Assembly: GCA_002421965.1 (NCBI GenBank)
Contig: DISN01000008.1
Location: 1 to 62,609, forward strand
Length of the DNA stretch: 62,609 bases
Direction: 5' to 3'
Source of the DNA: Candidatus Saccharibacteria bacterium UBA6209
Lineage (GTDB): Bacteria; Patescibacteriota; Saccharimonadia; Saccharimonadales; Saccharimonadaceae
The position numbers and the translations under genes were made by a program. The notes beneath the pieces are model-generated. The model ran no database searches. It saw nothing but the letters and a program-made list of their open reading frames with translations, and had not been told where the DNA came from. Positions 40,955 to 50,713 of this stretch are shown piece after piece. Every line of letters begins with the position of its first letter. Within the stretch, counting starts at the first letter, position 1.

Positions 40955-41566
40955 ATGCAAATTCTACCGACAGCCCTTACGGACCTGATTGATGAGTTTG
41001 GCTCACTGCCAGGTGTTGGCGCTCGCACAGCCGAGCGCTACGCCTATTCTTTGTTGCGCCGTGATGCCAGAAAAAGCAAAAGCCTAGCCAAGGCATTAGA
41101 TAGACTACATTCACACGTAAAAACCTGTCCGATAACTTTTGCACTAATAGACGAAGATAAATCCGTATCTCCACTATACGATGATACCGAACGCAACAAG
41201 AAACTAATCGCAGTTGTCGAAGAACCACTAGATATCGTCGCCCTCGAAAGGACCAACCAGTATAAAGGCACCTACCATGTGCTAGGTGGCGCCATCTCGC
41301 CAATCGATGGCATTGGCCCTGAGCAGCTACACATACCAGAACTTATTGATCGCATAAAAAACGATGGCGTCGAGGAGGTTATTATTGCAACCAATGCGTC
41401 AGTCGAAGGTGAGTCCACCGCACTATTTCTGCAACGATACATCCAAGAGGCTGGCATTAAAATCACCATGACCAGGCTAGCTCGCGGTATCCCGGTTGGT
41501 GTCGATCTAGAATACGCCGATCAAATCACCCTCAGTCATGCACTAGAGGGCAGGCGAGCGCTCTAA
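40955..41566 (+). CDS. recR: Recombination protein RecR
   Basis: A 203-residue protein of standard length: a helix-hairpin-helix (LIDEFGSLPGVGARTAERYA), a zinc-finger region, a TOPRIM domain (IAVVEEPLDIVALERTNQYK, YHVLGGAISPIDGIGPEQL) and the C-terminal Walker-B-like end TRLARGIPVGVDLEYADQIT. The zinc-finger region is unusual: between residues 55 and 75 only one Cys (KTCPITF) is visible instead of four. RecR loads RecA at gaps with RecO/RecF. The stop overlaps the convergent prepilin by 4 nt. A diverged recR tail occurs at 6014. Confidence 0.94.
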   Translation: MQILPTALTDLIDEFGSLPGVGARTAERYAYSLLRRDARKSKSLAKALDRLHSHVKTCPITFALIDEDKSVSPLYDDTERNKKLIAVVEEPLDIVALERTNQYKGTYHVLGGAISPIDGIGPEQLHIPELIDRIKNDGVEEVIIATNASVEGESTALFLQRYIQEAGIKITMTRLARGIPVGVDLEYADQITLSHALEGRRAL

Positions 41567-42105
41567 TTGCCCCAGGGCTGCCAGCCACCGGCGTTAGTGG
41601 AATAACCATACGAAAACGATCTCGGATAGCCAATGCCTTGGCAGGCATCTGAGCCCGTCATAGCATAGCCTGCGGGACTCAAAACCAGCTGATGATTGAT
41701 ACAGATACTTTTTTCGAGACCTACTCTCTCCAAGATATTAAAAGCAGCGGAGCCGCAAATTAGTGCGGGCCCGGAGCAGTATATAAAATTCGCCGAGCCA
41801 ATCTCTAGCTGCTCATGGTATGACTTATGAGCGATCTTCAGAGAAATACCAGGCGAAGTCACGACCGAACCCGCTAAAGTTGCACCTGAGGAACTTATAG
41901 TAGCCCCTCCTCTCGGGAATGATCCGCTGCCTGCATAGTGCAGCTGCAACTGCTTCGCAAAATTAGCCAAATCACTCTTAACCGCACTATCGTTAGCCCT
42001 GTTGCCCACATTTGTATACCCGATGTAAGGCAGCGAGGCAAGTATCGCCACCACCACAATAACCATCAATAGTTCGACTATTGTAAAACCATGAGCACGT
42101 TTTAT
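41563..42105 (-). CDS. Type IV prepilin-like protein with an ATA in the start position (second)
   Basis: In frame, the minus strand reads TGA-GGA-TAT-ATA then KRAHGFTIVELLMVIVVVAI, the same leader and helix as its siblings (MKNAHGFTVVELL). An ATG would be expected at 42103-42105, but the codon is ATA, and no ATG, GTG or TTG lies between the upstream TGA and the helix. The next ATG (42069) is inside the membrane helix and would remove the peptidase site. The full protein would be 180 residues with several cysteines (FIYCSGPALICGS, ICINHQ, DACQGIG). Either initiation is at AUA, or the gene is disabled, or one base is wrong. Confidence 0.7.
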   Translation of the reverse strand: MKRAHGFTIVELLMVIVVVAILASLPYIGYTNVGNRANDSAVKSDLANFAKQLQLHYAGSGSFPRGGATISSSGATLAGSVVTSPGISLKIAHKSYHEQLEIGSANFIYCSGPALICGSAAFNILERVGLEKSICINHQLVLSPAGYAMTGSDACQGIGYPRSFSYGYSTNAGGWQPWGN

Positions 42106-42232
42106 ATATCCTCATAATACCCGGGGAGAGGTAGTAAATCAAGTTTTCACGACTTTTCACGGTACGCTATATATAGCGTACACACCAGATATAGCGTTAT
42201 CTGACACCGCTGTTCGTGGTACAATAATAGAT

Positions 42233-43225
42233 ATGTTTGAAACCGCACAAAAACTGATACAAGAAGCCGATAAAATAGTAGTCATCCAAGCAGAAAATCC
42301 AGACGGCGATAGTCTTGGCTCTAGCCTCGCGCTAGAGGAAGTACTTAGCGACATGGGCAAAAAAGTCCAGTTGCACTGTCCCATCGAGATTCCGAAATAT
42401 ATGCACTACATCAATGGCTGGGACAGGGTAGTTGCGGATTTTGATACTCACGCCGATCTTTATATCATCGTTGACACGACAGCCGACGTCCTACTATCTA
42501 AGACCCTAGAGATTGCTGGTGCGCGCCACGCACTCGAGACCCGCCAAGTGCTAGTTATCGATCACCATGTCAGCGAAAGCACTCTGAGTTTTGAAAATCA
42601 CCTGCTAAGCGAACCAGCTGTCAGCACTAGCGAAGTTATCTACAAGTTATGCGATAAATCAAACTGGTCAATCAATCAGCAGGCCGCCGAAAACATGCTA
42701 ATCGCCCTAATGAGCGACAGCCGTGGCCTGACCACCCAAAGCTCTACAGCAGATAGCTTCTTTGTGGCTGGTGAGCTAACGAAACTGGGTGCGTCTAACG
42801 CCGTTATCGAGGAGCGACGACGCGAGTTTATGAAAAAAGCACCCGAGATACTCGAATACAAGGGTGTCTTGATCCAGAGAATCGAATACTTCCTGGGCGG
42901 TAAGCTTGCCCTAGTTCACATACCATTCGAAGACATCCAGACCTACAGCGACAAATACAACCCCAGTGTCCTGGTACTTGATGAGATGCGCCTTGTAGAG
43001 GAAGTTGAGGTTGCAATCGCCGTCAAGACATATCCCGACGGCAAACTAACCGGCAAATTACTAACAAATGCACCTGTTGCCGCTGATATCGCTGGGTATT
43101 TCGGCGGTGGTGGCCATCTATATGCAGCCGGATTTAGAGTTTACGAGGATTACGACCAAGCGATACGCGAAATTATAGATGCAACCGACAAGGCCCTAAA
43201 GGAGCGGTCTAATGAAACTATATAA
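42233..43225 (+). CDS. nrnA: DHH/DHHA1 phosphoesterase (NrnA-like)
   Basis: A 330-residue protein with the DHH motifs: QAENPDGDSLGSSLAL (motif I), YIIVDTTADVL, LVIDHHVSES (DHH) and the C-terminal DHHA1 glycine-rich GGGGHLYAAGFRV. NrnA enzymes degrade nano-RNAs and 3'-phosphoadenosine 5'-phosphate in the cytosol, using manganese. Length matches NrnA (about 310-330) and not RecJ. TACAAT at 42220-42225 lies 7 nt before the ATG, so it is leaderless. It overlaps cysS by 14 nt. A diverged fragment of its 5' part occurs at 6781. Confidence 0.9.
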   Translation: MFETAQKLIQEADKIVVIQAENPDGDSLGSSLALEEVLSDMGKKVQLHCPIEIPKYMHYINGWDRVVADFDTHADLYIIVDTTADVLLSKTLEIAGARHALETRQVLVIDHHVSESTLSFENHLLSEPAVSTSEVIYKLCDKSNWSINQQAAENMLIALMSDSRGLTTQSSTADSFFVAGELTKLGASNAVIEERRREFMKKAPEILEYKGVLIQRIEYFLGGKLALVHIPFEDIQTYSDKYNPSVLVLDEMRLVEEVEVAIAVKTYPDGKLTGKLLTNAPVAADIAGYFGGGGHLYAAGFRVYEDYDQAIREIIDATDKALKERSNETI

Positions 43226-44648
43226 CACCTTAACTCGCCAGAAAGTCGACTTCACTCCATCAAGCGATGATCCTGTCAAAATCTACACCTGCGGACTAAC
43301 CGTATATAGCCAGCCACACATCGGCAACTGGGTCGGTTATATCTACTGGGATGTCCTGGTTAGGCTGCTGCGACATGATGGATTTAATGTTGTGCGTACT
43401 CAAAATATAACTGACGTTGGACACCTGACTAGCGACGACGATGCTGGCGAAGACAAGATGGAGAAGGGCGCTAAGCGTGAAGGCATCACTGCCTGGGATG
43501 TTGCCAATAAATACAGCAATATTGCCGATCACGAGGCCTACGACCTGCTTGGCTTAATCCGACCCGACCACCTGGTAGCAGCCACCAGTTACATCGACCA
43601 GCAGATTCAATTCGCCAAAGACTTAGAGGCCAAGGGCTATACCTACCAGATCCCTGGCGATGGACTATATTTCGATACCAGCAAGCTTACAGATTACGGC
43701 AAGCTAGCTAGACTAGACATTGCAGGACTTGAGGCTGGCGCACGAGTTAGCGTAGAAGGCAAGCGCAACATCACCGACTTTGCAATCTGGAAACTATCAC
43801 CAACCAACAGTCAGCGAGACATGGAGTGGGATAGCCCATGGGGAACTGGATTTCCAGGATGGCACCTTGAGTGCTCAGTTATCGCCCGCGAGACGCTTGG
43901 TGACCAAATTGACATCCACACTGGCGGTATCGACCATATACCAGTTCACCACACAAACGAGATAGCCCAGACCGAGAGCCTGACCGGGAAGCAATTTGCT
44001 AGCATTTGGCTGCACAATAATCACATCAAAGTTGACGGCCAAAAAATGAGTAAAAGCCTGGGCAATATCATAACCCTGAGCGACATTGCTCAAAAGGGCA
44101 TGTCAATTATGGCCTTCAAACTGCTAGTGTTATCAAAGAATTATCAGACCGAAGGCAACTTTACCTGGGACAACCTAGAAGCCGCCGGTAATCGCCTAGA
44201 TCACTGGTACGACTACGCCTGCCTAAGGCACCAAATTCACGACTCCCTAGACGCCGACTCATCGCGCGCAACTGGCGATGACGGCCTGTCATTCTTTGCC
44301 GCCAAGCACACCCTTGCTGAATCACTCCGTGACAATATCGATACCGCAAAAGCCGTTTCTGTCATCGACGAAGCCTTTTCACTAATCGACCATACGCCAC
44401 TCAAAAACATCCACCGAAGATCTTTTGTGGAGTTTCTGCAAACTGTCGATGAACTGCTAGGGCTAGACTTAATTGCAAGAACACCCGACATATCAGACGA
44501 CCTAAAGATGCTCGTCATGTCACGCAGTCGCTCAAGGGACGCTAAAGACTGGAGTGCGTCTGACAAGATTAGGGATGAGCTACTAGAGTCAAACGTAACC
44601 GTAAGAGACACGCCCGAAGGCACCACCTGGACACGAACTGTGCACTAG
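43212..44648 (+). CDS. cysS: Cysteinyl-tRNA synthetase
   Basis: A 478-residue class I synthetase: TCGLTVYSQPHIGNWVGYIY with the HIGH-like motif and the zinc cysteine, further zinc ligands in WHLECSVIA and GGIDHIPVHHTNE, and KMSKSLGN (KMSKS). It charges tRNA-Cys in the cytosol. Length is normal. AAAGGAG lies 4-5 nt before the ATG, and the start overlaps the nrnA-like gene, so the pair is translationally coupled. It converges with the AI-2E family gene (4-nt overlap). Confidence 0.97.
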   Translation: MKLYNTLTRQKVDFTPSSDDPVKIYTCGLTVYSQPHIGNWVGYIYWDVLVRLLRHDGFNVVRTQNITDVGHLTSDDDAGEDKMEKGAKREGITAWDVANKYSNIADHEAYDLLGLIRPDHLVAATSYIDQQIQFAKDLEAKGYTYQIPGDGLYFDTSKLTDYGKLARLDIAGLEAGARVSVEGKRNITDFAIWKLSPTNSQRDMEWDSPWGTGFPGWHLECSVIARETLGDQIDIHTGGIDHIPVHHTNEIAQTESLTGKQFASIWLHNNHIKVDGQKMSKSLGNIITLSDIAQKGMSIMAFKLLVLSKNYQTEGNFTWDNLEAAGNRLDHWYDYACLRHQIHDSLDADSSRATGDDGLSFFAAKHTLAESLRDNIDTAKAVSVIDEAFSLIDHTPLKNIHRRSFVEFLQTVDELLGLDLIARTPDISDDLKMLVMSRSRSRDAKDWSASDKIRDELLESNVTVRDTPEGTTWTRTVH

Positions 44649-45796
44649 GCGGTTTTATCGGACTTAGCAGCCGCGGTCAGCTTCTTTACGAGCTTTGCCA
44701 CTGGCTTGTCATCATCCTTCTTGACCACCTGACGTCGTTCAAGGTAATCGTCAATAAACACCTTTATAGTACCGGCAATTGGTATAGCGATTACACCGCC
44801 GACCAGTCCAGCTACATAGATACCGATCGTAACCGATATCAAGATCACCAGGGCAGACAACTCAACCTTTTTGGCCTGAATAGCAGGAGAGATAAAGTTG
44901 TTTTCAATCTGCTGGTAGACGATGAAGTAAATACCATAGACGATACCAAATACTGGGTCGTTCAAGAGTAGCAGCAGGCCGACTAGTACGCCAGCCACAG
45001 TGGATCCAAACATCGGGATCAACGTCAGCACAAAGGTAATAAGTATAGTTGGCATCGCTAAGTTACCATCAATATTTGGAGATATCAGACTAAGAATAAA
45101 TACACACAAGCCCGCCATCAAGGCACCAATACCCGACACCGTCAGCTGACCGCTAATGTACCCCGTAACAACACCGTAAATCTTCTCTACGAGAGACTTA
45201 TGGTGGCGCATCTTTGACTTATCTGAGTAAATCTTCCAGATACGATCCATCCAGCTCGGACCTTCGATTAGCATCAAAAATGCCAAAACCAAAACCAAAA
45301 ATAGCGCAACTATAAAAGATGCGAACGACCCAACACCACTAATGATATTTTTACCGATGTCTGCAGCCCATGTCGAAGACTGTTGCTTAATGTTCTCTAA
45401 AGTCTCGTCTACCTGAGGGCGAAAGCCGTTTTGATCGATAAACTCAGCCAGGCCAACCCACTGCTTGCTCGCCTGGTCTGACAGAGCAGGCAAACTCTCG
45501 GCAAATTTAGCTGATTGCTGCACGACTGGCGGTATTACAAACCAAACTACCGCACCCAAAACCAAAACCAATGAGACAAACGCTAGGGCAGTACCTCCAA
45601 CGCGACTCTTGCCAGGCAAAAGACTTGCCAGCTTTCTGACAGGATGACTTAAGGCTAACGATATAAACAGAGCGGTGCCAATTATAAACAGTGCTTCTCT
45701 TGCGCTAAATATCATCCAGCCAGCCAGGATAAATCCAATTACAACCAACCAAAATCGCACAAATGTCTTGGTGTCAATTTCAATACGTACTTTCAT
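44645..45796 (-). CDS. AI-2E family transporter (PerM/YdiK-type)
   Basis: A 383-residue membrane protein with about seven to eight helices: two near the N-terminus, a long soluble segment (about 85-150) and a cluster of helices ending at 345. PMFGSTVAGVLVGLLLLLND and YFIVYQQIENNFISPAIQAK are typical of the AI-2E/UPF0118 family. Family members export small molecules (a quorum signal in one case, ions in others); the substrate here is unknown. The ATG has ACTATA (45803-45808 on the plus strand, TATAGT in gene direction) 6 nt upstream and no Shine-Dalgarno site. Confidence 0.88.
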   Translation of the reverse strand: MKVRIEIDTKTFVRFWLVVIGFILAGWMIFSAREALFIIGTALFISLALSHPVRKLASLLPGKSRVGGTALAFVSLVLVLGAVVWFVIPPVVQQSAKFAESLPALSDQASKQWVGLAEFIDQNGFRPQVDETLENIKQQSSTWAADIGKNIISGVGSFASFIVALFLVLVLAFLMLIEGPSWMDRIWKIYSDKSKMRHHKSLVEKIYGVVTGYISGQLTVSGIGALMAGLCVFILSLISPNIDGNLAMPTILITFVLTLIPMFGSTVAGVLVGLLLLLNDPVFGIVYGIYFIVYQQIENNFISPAIQAKKVELSALVILISVTIGIYVAGLVGGVIAIPIAGTIKVFIDDYLERRQVVKKDDDKPVAKLVKKLTAAAKSDKTA

Positions 45797-45832
45797 GCCC
45801 TAACTATACGATAAATTAACGCCTACATCAAG

Positions 45833-47059
45833 CTAAAGTGACTTCCGACGCCTTCGAAGGGCCGACAGAGATAGCTTAGAATCATACTCCATGGCGCCCA
45901 GTTGAAATATCCTCACCGCAACCAACATCACCAACACAGAAGAAATACCCAAGATTACAATGCCCAGGACAGCCTCACCGACCGGTAAGTTGCCGACAGC
46001 ATTCCTTAGCATCAGTGGTATAGGAGAAGTTAGCGGGAACAAGCTTAGGAATTGAACAAACGGAGAATCTGGATATGACACAAAGGCAGTAACTCCGTAT
46101 AGCGGGCCAAATATCATCATAATGACGATACCGAACCAGTTGGACGCCTCTTTGGCAGTTGGCATCGCGGAGCCGACCGCTACCAATAGACCAGTAAATA
46201 GTATGAAACTAAACCCAAACACAAGTGCCCCCACGGCAATCTTACCTGCGTCAACCGGCAAGCCGGCTAGATCAATATTTGGCATTTGCAACTGCGGACC
46301 TACCACAAAGTACATAATCAAGATCGGTAGTAAAATCACAAACCCCTGAATCAGCGCTAAAGCAACTAGACTCAAGATCTTGCCCGAAATCAAAGTCTTG
46401 GCTTCAACCGTAGTTAGCAGCATCTCGATTGTTCGGTTTTCCTTCTCCTCAATTGTGCTGTTAAGCATCTGTCCACCAAAGAATCCAATCAGAACATAAA
46501 ACAACACCATAAATATACCCGGTAGTATCATCTCGCGTATGGCGTCGTACTCTACGCCGTCACGATAAACAGTCGAGCTCAGCGCTACGCTGCCCTGTAG
46601 GACCGCTCGCTTATCGGCAGCCACTTCGGTAGAGACCGACTGATCAAGCATTAGATTGGCGACACTAGTGTAGCGACTATTTTCAAACACCCCGACATCT
46701 TTGCCAAACACCTCTATTTTATTCTTAGATAAGTCTTTCGGATAATAAAAGAATGCTTCGGCCTTGCCAGTCTTTACCTGGCCAATGCCATCTTCGCGAC
46801 TCTCCACGGTCCTGGCATCAACCGCCTCAATCATACCAGGCTGAATTAAGCCCGAATCGTCGAGCACAATAATACTAAATTTCTGATCCTTTAGGTTTTT
46901 GGCAGCGTCTAGAGTTGCCTGATTTGACATAAAGACAATTCCAAAAATCACTCCCATCATAATCGGGAAGCCAAAGGCCATCAGCCAAAATGATGGCTTT
47001 TTGAGCATTCTTGCAACCTCAAAACGGATTACCGTACCTAGATTGTGTGAATTATTCAT
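45833..47059 (-). CDS. ABC-2 type permease (NatB-like)
   Basis: About 408 residues from the ATG at 47059, which overlaps the ATPase stop by 8 nt; a longer reading inside the ATPase gene is unlikely. One helix lies near residue 30, then an outer domain of about 150 residues, then five helices with GGQMLNSTIEEKENRTIEML, the ABC-2 signature of the NatB/YhaP group. These export sodium or other small compounds with their ATPase. The pairing with the ATPase at 47052 is clear. The substrate is unknown. Confidence 0.88.
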   Translation of the reverse strand: MNNSHNLGTVIRFEVARMLKKPSFWLMAFGFPIMMGVIFGIVFMSNQATLDAAKNLKDQKFSIIVLDDSGLIQPGMIEAVDARTVESREDGIGQVKTGKAEAFFYYPKDLSKNKIEVFGKDVGVFENSRYTSVANLMLDQSVSTEVAADKRAVLQGSVALSSTVYRDGVEYDAIREMILPGIFMVLFYVLIGFFGGQMLNSTIEEKENRTIEMLLTTVEAKTLISGKILSLVALALIQGFVILLPILIMYFVVGPQLQMPNIDLAGLPVDAGKIAVGALVFGFSFILFTGLLVAVGSAMPTAKEASNWFGIVIMMIFGPLYGVTAFVSYPDSPFVQFLSLFPLTSPIPLMLRNAVGNLPVGEAVLGIVILGISSVLVMLVAVRIFQLGAMEYDSKLSLSALRRRRKSL

Positions 47060-47801
47060 CGAATGCCTCCATCTCTTCGCCGCCGTAAATCTTAATAAAC
47101 ACGTCATCCATAGACTTGCAGCCAAACTGCTTTTTGATTTCGCCAATTGTGCCATACGCCTCAGACTTGCCGTCCTTTAGGAGAATCGCTCGACTACACA
47201 GTCGTTCAACTTCCTCCATATGGTGTGATACAAAAACTATCGTTGCACCAGCGCGCTTACGTTCTTCGATGATGTTCATTAGCAGCCGTCGGTTAACCGG
47301 GTCAAAGCCCTTGGTTGGCTCGTCTAGGATCAATAGCTCTGGGGTATTCATTATAGTAACGCCAAGCTGAACTTTTTGCTGCTGACCGCCAGATAGTTTA
47401 TCTAAGCGAACATTGGCCTTGTCTGCCAGCTTGACTCGCTCCAGATACTCAAGAGAGAACTGCTTAGCATCCGCACGCGTCATGCCCTTAAGCTCACCAA
47501 AATACATCATCACGTCCAGAACTTTTTCCTTCTTGTACAAACCACGCTCCTCTGGCAGATATCCCAGACTAACGTCGCCGTCGACCTTGTATGGTGCGCC
47601 GTTAATTAGTAGTTTGCCGCCAGTTGGCTGATACAGCCCAAGCAGCGCACGCAGAGTAGTAGTCTTTCCTGATCCATTAGAGCCCAAAAAGCCAAAAACC
47701 TCACCCTTTAGCACTTCAAAACTTAAATTATCGATGACTTTTTTGTCACCAAAACACATAGTGAAATTCTCTATGCTGACTATTGGTTGCTTTTGCGCCA
47801 C
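47052..47801 (-). CDS. ABC transporter ATPase (NatA-like)
   Basis: A 249-residue ATPase: Walker A FLGSNGSGKTTTLRALLG, signature LSGGQQQKVQLG, Walker B LLILDEPTKGFDPVNRR and FVSHHMEEVERLCSRAILL. It resembles NatA/CcmA-type ATPases of ABC-2 exporters. The start is GTG at 47801 with AGGAG 6 nt upstream and a TATAAT further upstream, so this gene has a conventional leader. It is translationally coupled to the permease that follows. Confidence 0.93.
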   Translation of the reverse strand: MAQKQPIVSIENFTMCFGDKKVIDNLSFEVLKGEVFGFLGSNGSGKTTTLRALLGLYQPTGGKLLINGAPYKVDGDVSLGYLPEERGLYKKEKVLDVMMYFGELKGMTRADAKQFSLEYLERVKLADKANVRLDKLSGGQQQKVQLGVTIMNTPELLILDEPTKGFDPVNRRLLMNIIEERKRAGATIVFVSHHMEEVERLCSRAILLKDGKSEAYGTIGEIKKQFGCKSMDDVFIKIYGGEEMEAFDE

Positions 47802-47890
47802 TTTGACTCCTATCCTTTATTCTTCGATTATATCATTGATACCCATGGCAGATGCACATTTCTCATGAAGCAGTATATAATAATTAACAT

Positions 47891-50395
47891 ATGCATTTCT
47901 ACCGACAAACTATTGATAAAACCCTAGCCGAGCTAAAATCAACCACCAAAGGATTAACAGCCGCTGAAGCCTCGTCTCGACTAAAAAAATACGGCGATAA
48001 CGCCATAAAAGTTGGCTCTGTGCCGTTGTGGAAGAAAATACTAGAGCCATTCATGGACATCTTCACTCTAGTTTTAGCTTCAGCCGCACTAATTAGTTAC
48101 TGGCAGGGCGAGGCACTAGATGGCACAATTATTTTAGTAATTATCGGTATAAGCGCAGTTATTTTTTATATCCAAAGATTCTCTACGGACAGAGTCCTCA
48201 GAAATCTAAACAAGCAATCAGCCTCATCTACCAACACCATAAGGGCGGGTCGCAATACACTGATTAATACTAGTAACCTAGTTCCTGGAGATATTGTAGT
48301 ACTATCCGAGGGCGAAAAGGTTCCGGCCGACATGCGCATTATTAAGTCATCAAATCTGCGAGTCGACGAATCCGTATTAACCGGTGAGTCGCTACCGGTT
48401 GAGAAAAATACCACTAAGCTAGCTGGCGTCAAAGAGATCTACGAACAAAACAATATGCTATTTTCTGGTTCATTTGTCGTTGGCGGTAGCGCCACGGGCG
48501 TAGTTACCGCAACGGGCAATAATACACAATTCGGCAATATTGCCACGCTAGCTGAACGCACCGAATCCAAAAGTCCAGTCCAGCTTAAAATCGATGCCCT
48601 AATAACAAAAATTATTATCGTTGTCGGTGCGCTAGCGCTTGTGACATTTGTCCTAGCCCTGCTCAGAGGCCTGGACATGGCAGAAAGCCTACGTTTCGTT
48701 ATCGCGCTGTCCGTTAGCGCAGTTCCAGAGGGCCTACCAGTGGCTATTTCTGTTGTCCTAGTGCTTGGCATGCGACGAATTGCCACCAAAAAAGCAGTCG
48801 TTCAACAGATGCGGGCCATCGAAACGCTTGGTATTATCAACACCATCGCTACCGACAAAACAGGCACTCTTACCGAAAACAGACTCTCCGTTCAATCAAC
48901 TTGGCAGCTGCAAAAATCAACCGATATCAACCTGGCGCTTAGTCGCGTATACAACCGTGGTACCAACCTTTCTGACCCACTCGACAAATCGTTACTCGAA
49001 TATTCTCGCAAGGCCAACACCTACTCAGACGCCAGCACTCCAGTCGGCGAATTGCCGTTCGATCAGTCCCTAGCCATGAGTGCTACCGTCTGGCACGACG
49101 GTAGTAGCTTTGTGGCGTATATCAAGGGATCGCCAGAAAGCATAATGTTACACTCAAAGCTATCAACCAGTGATCAGAAAAAAGCCGACCAAGAGCTAGC
49201 CAACCTAGCGCAAAAAGGCTACCGAGTCATCGGTATTGCCAAGGCGTCTCTGGCTTCAGCCACGACTAGCTACGACACACTCCTGGCAGGCAACGTGGAG
49301 TTTATCGGTTTTGTTGCTGTTGCTGATACTCTTCGCACAGAGGCCGCCGAAGCTATCAAAACGGCTCTGTCTGCCGGAGTTACCGTCAGAATGATAACCG
49401 GCGATCACGCAGAGACGGCATATCAAATTGGCAAACAGCTAAAGATGGTGTCCAGCCGCAATCAGGTCTTTGATTGTCGAAACCTAGACCAACATACCGA
49501 TGAAGAGTTGACAAAAATTGTCCAGAAAACTAAAGTTTTCGCACGGGTAATTCCTGAGCAAAAATACCGACTACTAACCATCCTAAAGCAAAACAACATT
49601 ACGGCCATGACAGGTGATGGCGTCAACGACGTGCCAGCCCTTACTAACGCTCACATCGGCGTAGCAATGGGCTCAGGGTCCTCTATTGCCAAGGACGCTG
49701 GCGACATAATTCTGCTCGACGATAATTTCAAAACGATTATTGATGCTATGCAAGAGGGTAGGGCAATCATTGCAAATATCAAGCGCATGCTTTTTTATCT
49801 ACTCAGCACCAACGCCGGCGAAATCCTCACCATGATCGGAGCACTTTTAGTCGGCACCAAACTTCCACTAGAGGCAGTACAAATACTCTGGGTAAACTTG
49901 GTCACCGACACCTCAATGGTGATTCCCCTCGGACTAGAGCCAGCCGAAAAGAACATCATGAAGCAAAAACCATTAAAACCAAACGAGCCAATCCTCGGTC
50001 GAAAGATGATTGTTCGAACCATAATTTCGGCCGTCACCATAGCTGCCCTAACTCTTGCTACATACCTAGTGTTCCTAAACGCCAGCGGCCACGCCTATGC
50101 ACAAACAATGGCCTTTGCGGCGTTAATTGTCAGCCAATGGGGTAATGCATTCTCGGCCAGGTCAGACAATGAATCAGTACTCTCTAGACTAAAAGTCATG
50201 AACCGAAGCTTCTACGCTGGCCTACTAATATCAATTGGGCTACAAGGACTAGTCTTCTTTGGCCCACTAGGATCTGTCCTACATATCGCTAGCGTCGACT
50301 GGCAGCACCTGCTAATCGTATCTATCATCGGTTTCATCGCACCAATTATCGTCTGTGAATTTCACAAACTATTCACTCGTAGTCGCACATCTTGA
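47891..50395 (+). CDS. P2-type cation ATPase (calcium/sodium pump-like)
   Basis: An 834-residue pump: N-terminal cation ATPase domain (LKSTTKGLTAAEASSRLKKY), VDESVLTGESLPVEK (actuator), SAVPEGLPVAISVVLVLGMR (helix 4 with the PEGLP ion site), ATDKTGTLTENR (phosphorylated Asp), MTGDGVNDVPAL and ten or so helices. The PEGLP motif is that of P2A/P2B calcium ATPases and related sodium/potassium pumps. It probably exports calcium or another cation. TATAAT at 47876-47881 lies 9 nt from the ATG, so it may be leaderless. It is one of three P-type ATPases in this window. Confidence 0.93.
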   Translation: MHFYRQTIDKTLAELKSTTKGLTAAEASSRLKKYGDNAIKVGSVPLWKKILEPFMDIFTLVLASAALISYWQGEALDGTIILVIIGISAVIFYIQRFSTDRVLRNLNKQSASSTNTIRAGRNTLINTSNLVPGDIVVLSEGEKVPADMRIIKSSNLRVDESVLTGESLPVEKNTTKLAGVKEIYEQNNMLFSGSFVVGGSATGVVTATGNNTQFGNIATLAERTESKSPVQLKIDALITKIIIVVGALALVTFVLALLRGLDMAESLRFVIALSVSAVPEGLPVAISVVLVLGMRRIATKKAVVQQMRAIETLGIINTIATDKTGTLTENRLSVQSTWQLQKSTDINLALSRVYNRGTNLSDPLDKSLLEYSRKANTYSDASTPVGELPFDQSLAMSATVWHDGSSFVAYIKGSPESIMLHSKLSTSDQKKADQELANLAQKGYRVIGIAKASLASATTSYDTLLAGNVEFIGFVAVADTLRTEAAEAIKTALSAGVTVRMITGDHAETAYQIGKQLKMVSSRNQVFDCRNLDQHTDEELTKIVQKTKVFARVIPEQKYRLLTILKQNNITAMTGDGVNDVPALTNAHIGVAMGSGSSIAKDAGDIILLDDNFKTIIDAMQEGRAIIANIKRMLFYLLSTNAGEILTMIGALLVGTKLPLEAVQILWVNLVTDTSMVIPLGLEPAEKNIMKQKPLKPNEPILGRKMIVRTIISAVTIAALTLATYLVFLNASGHAYAQTMAFAALIVSQWGNAFSARSDNESVLSRLKVMNRSFYAGLLISIGLQGLVFFGPLGSVLHIASVDWQHLLIVSIIGFIAPIIVCEFHKLFTRSRTS

Positions 50396-50487
50396 TATAT
50401 GCCGCCTAAATCTATATAATAACGCTTGCGTACCAGTAAAGTATGCTGTTTTAAAGCGCCAGTACTGCGGATCTATGATTGATCGCC

Positions 50488-50566
50488 AAGTACATTTCAC
50501 AATCAATCAACATTGGGGTGTCGCCAAGTGGTAAGGTGCATGGCTGTTTGAGTGCAAAGCACGAGT
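50488..50566 (+). pseudogene. tRNA-Gln 5'-half duplicate
   Basis: The segment from 50488 to about 50547 matches 50613 to about 50671, offset 125 bp. It includes the 30 bp before the tRNA-Gln, the acceptor strand TGGGGTG and the D arm, with a few changes. After the D arm it diverges: no T arm and no CACCCCA strand follow. It is a broken tRNA copy directly upstream of the intact one. Confidence 0.8.
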
Positions 50567-50638
50567 AAGTCAAATTGTGTCCATGACCAAAACTATTTGA
50601 TACGACATCGCAAAGTACATTTCACAATCAATCAACAT

Positions 50639-50713
50639 TGGGGTGTCGCCAAGCGGTAAGGCACATGGTTTTGGTCCATGCATTCGGGGGTTCGAATCCC
50701 TCCACCCCAGCCA
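50639..50713 (+). tRNA. tRNA-Gln (TTG anticodon)
   Basis: Acceptor TGGGGTG (50639-50645) pairs with CACCCCA (50703-50709), discriminator G, encoded CCA 50711-50713. The anticodon stem CATGG/CCATG closes loop TTTTGGT with anticodon TTG, and the T arm is CGGGG-GTTCGAAT-CCCTC. It reads CAA/CAG. It lies at the centre of a rearranged locus. Confidence 0.95.
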
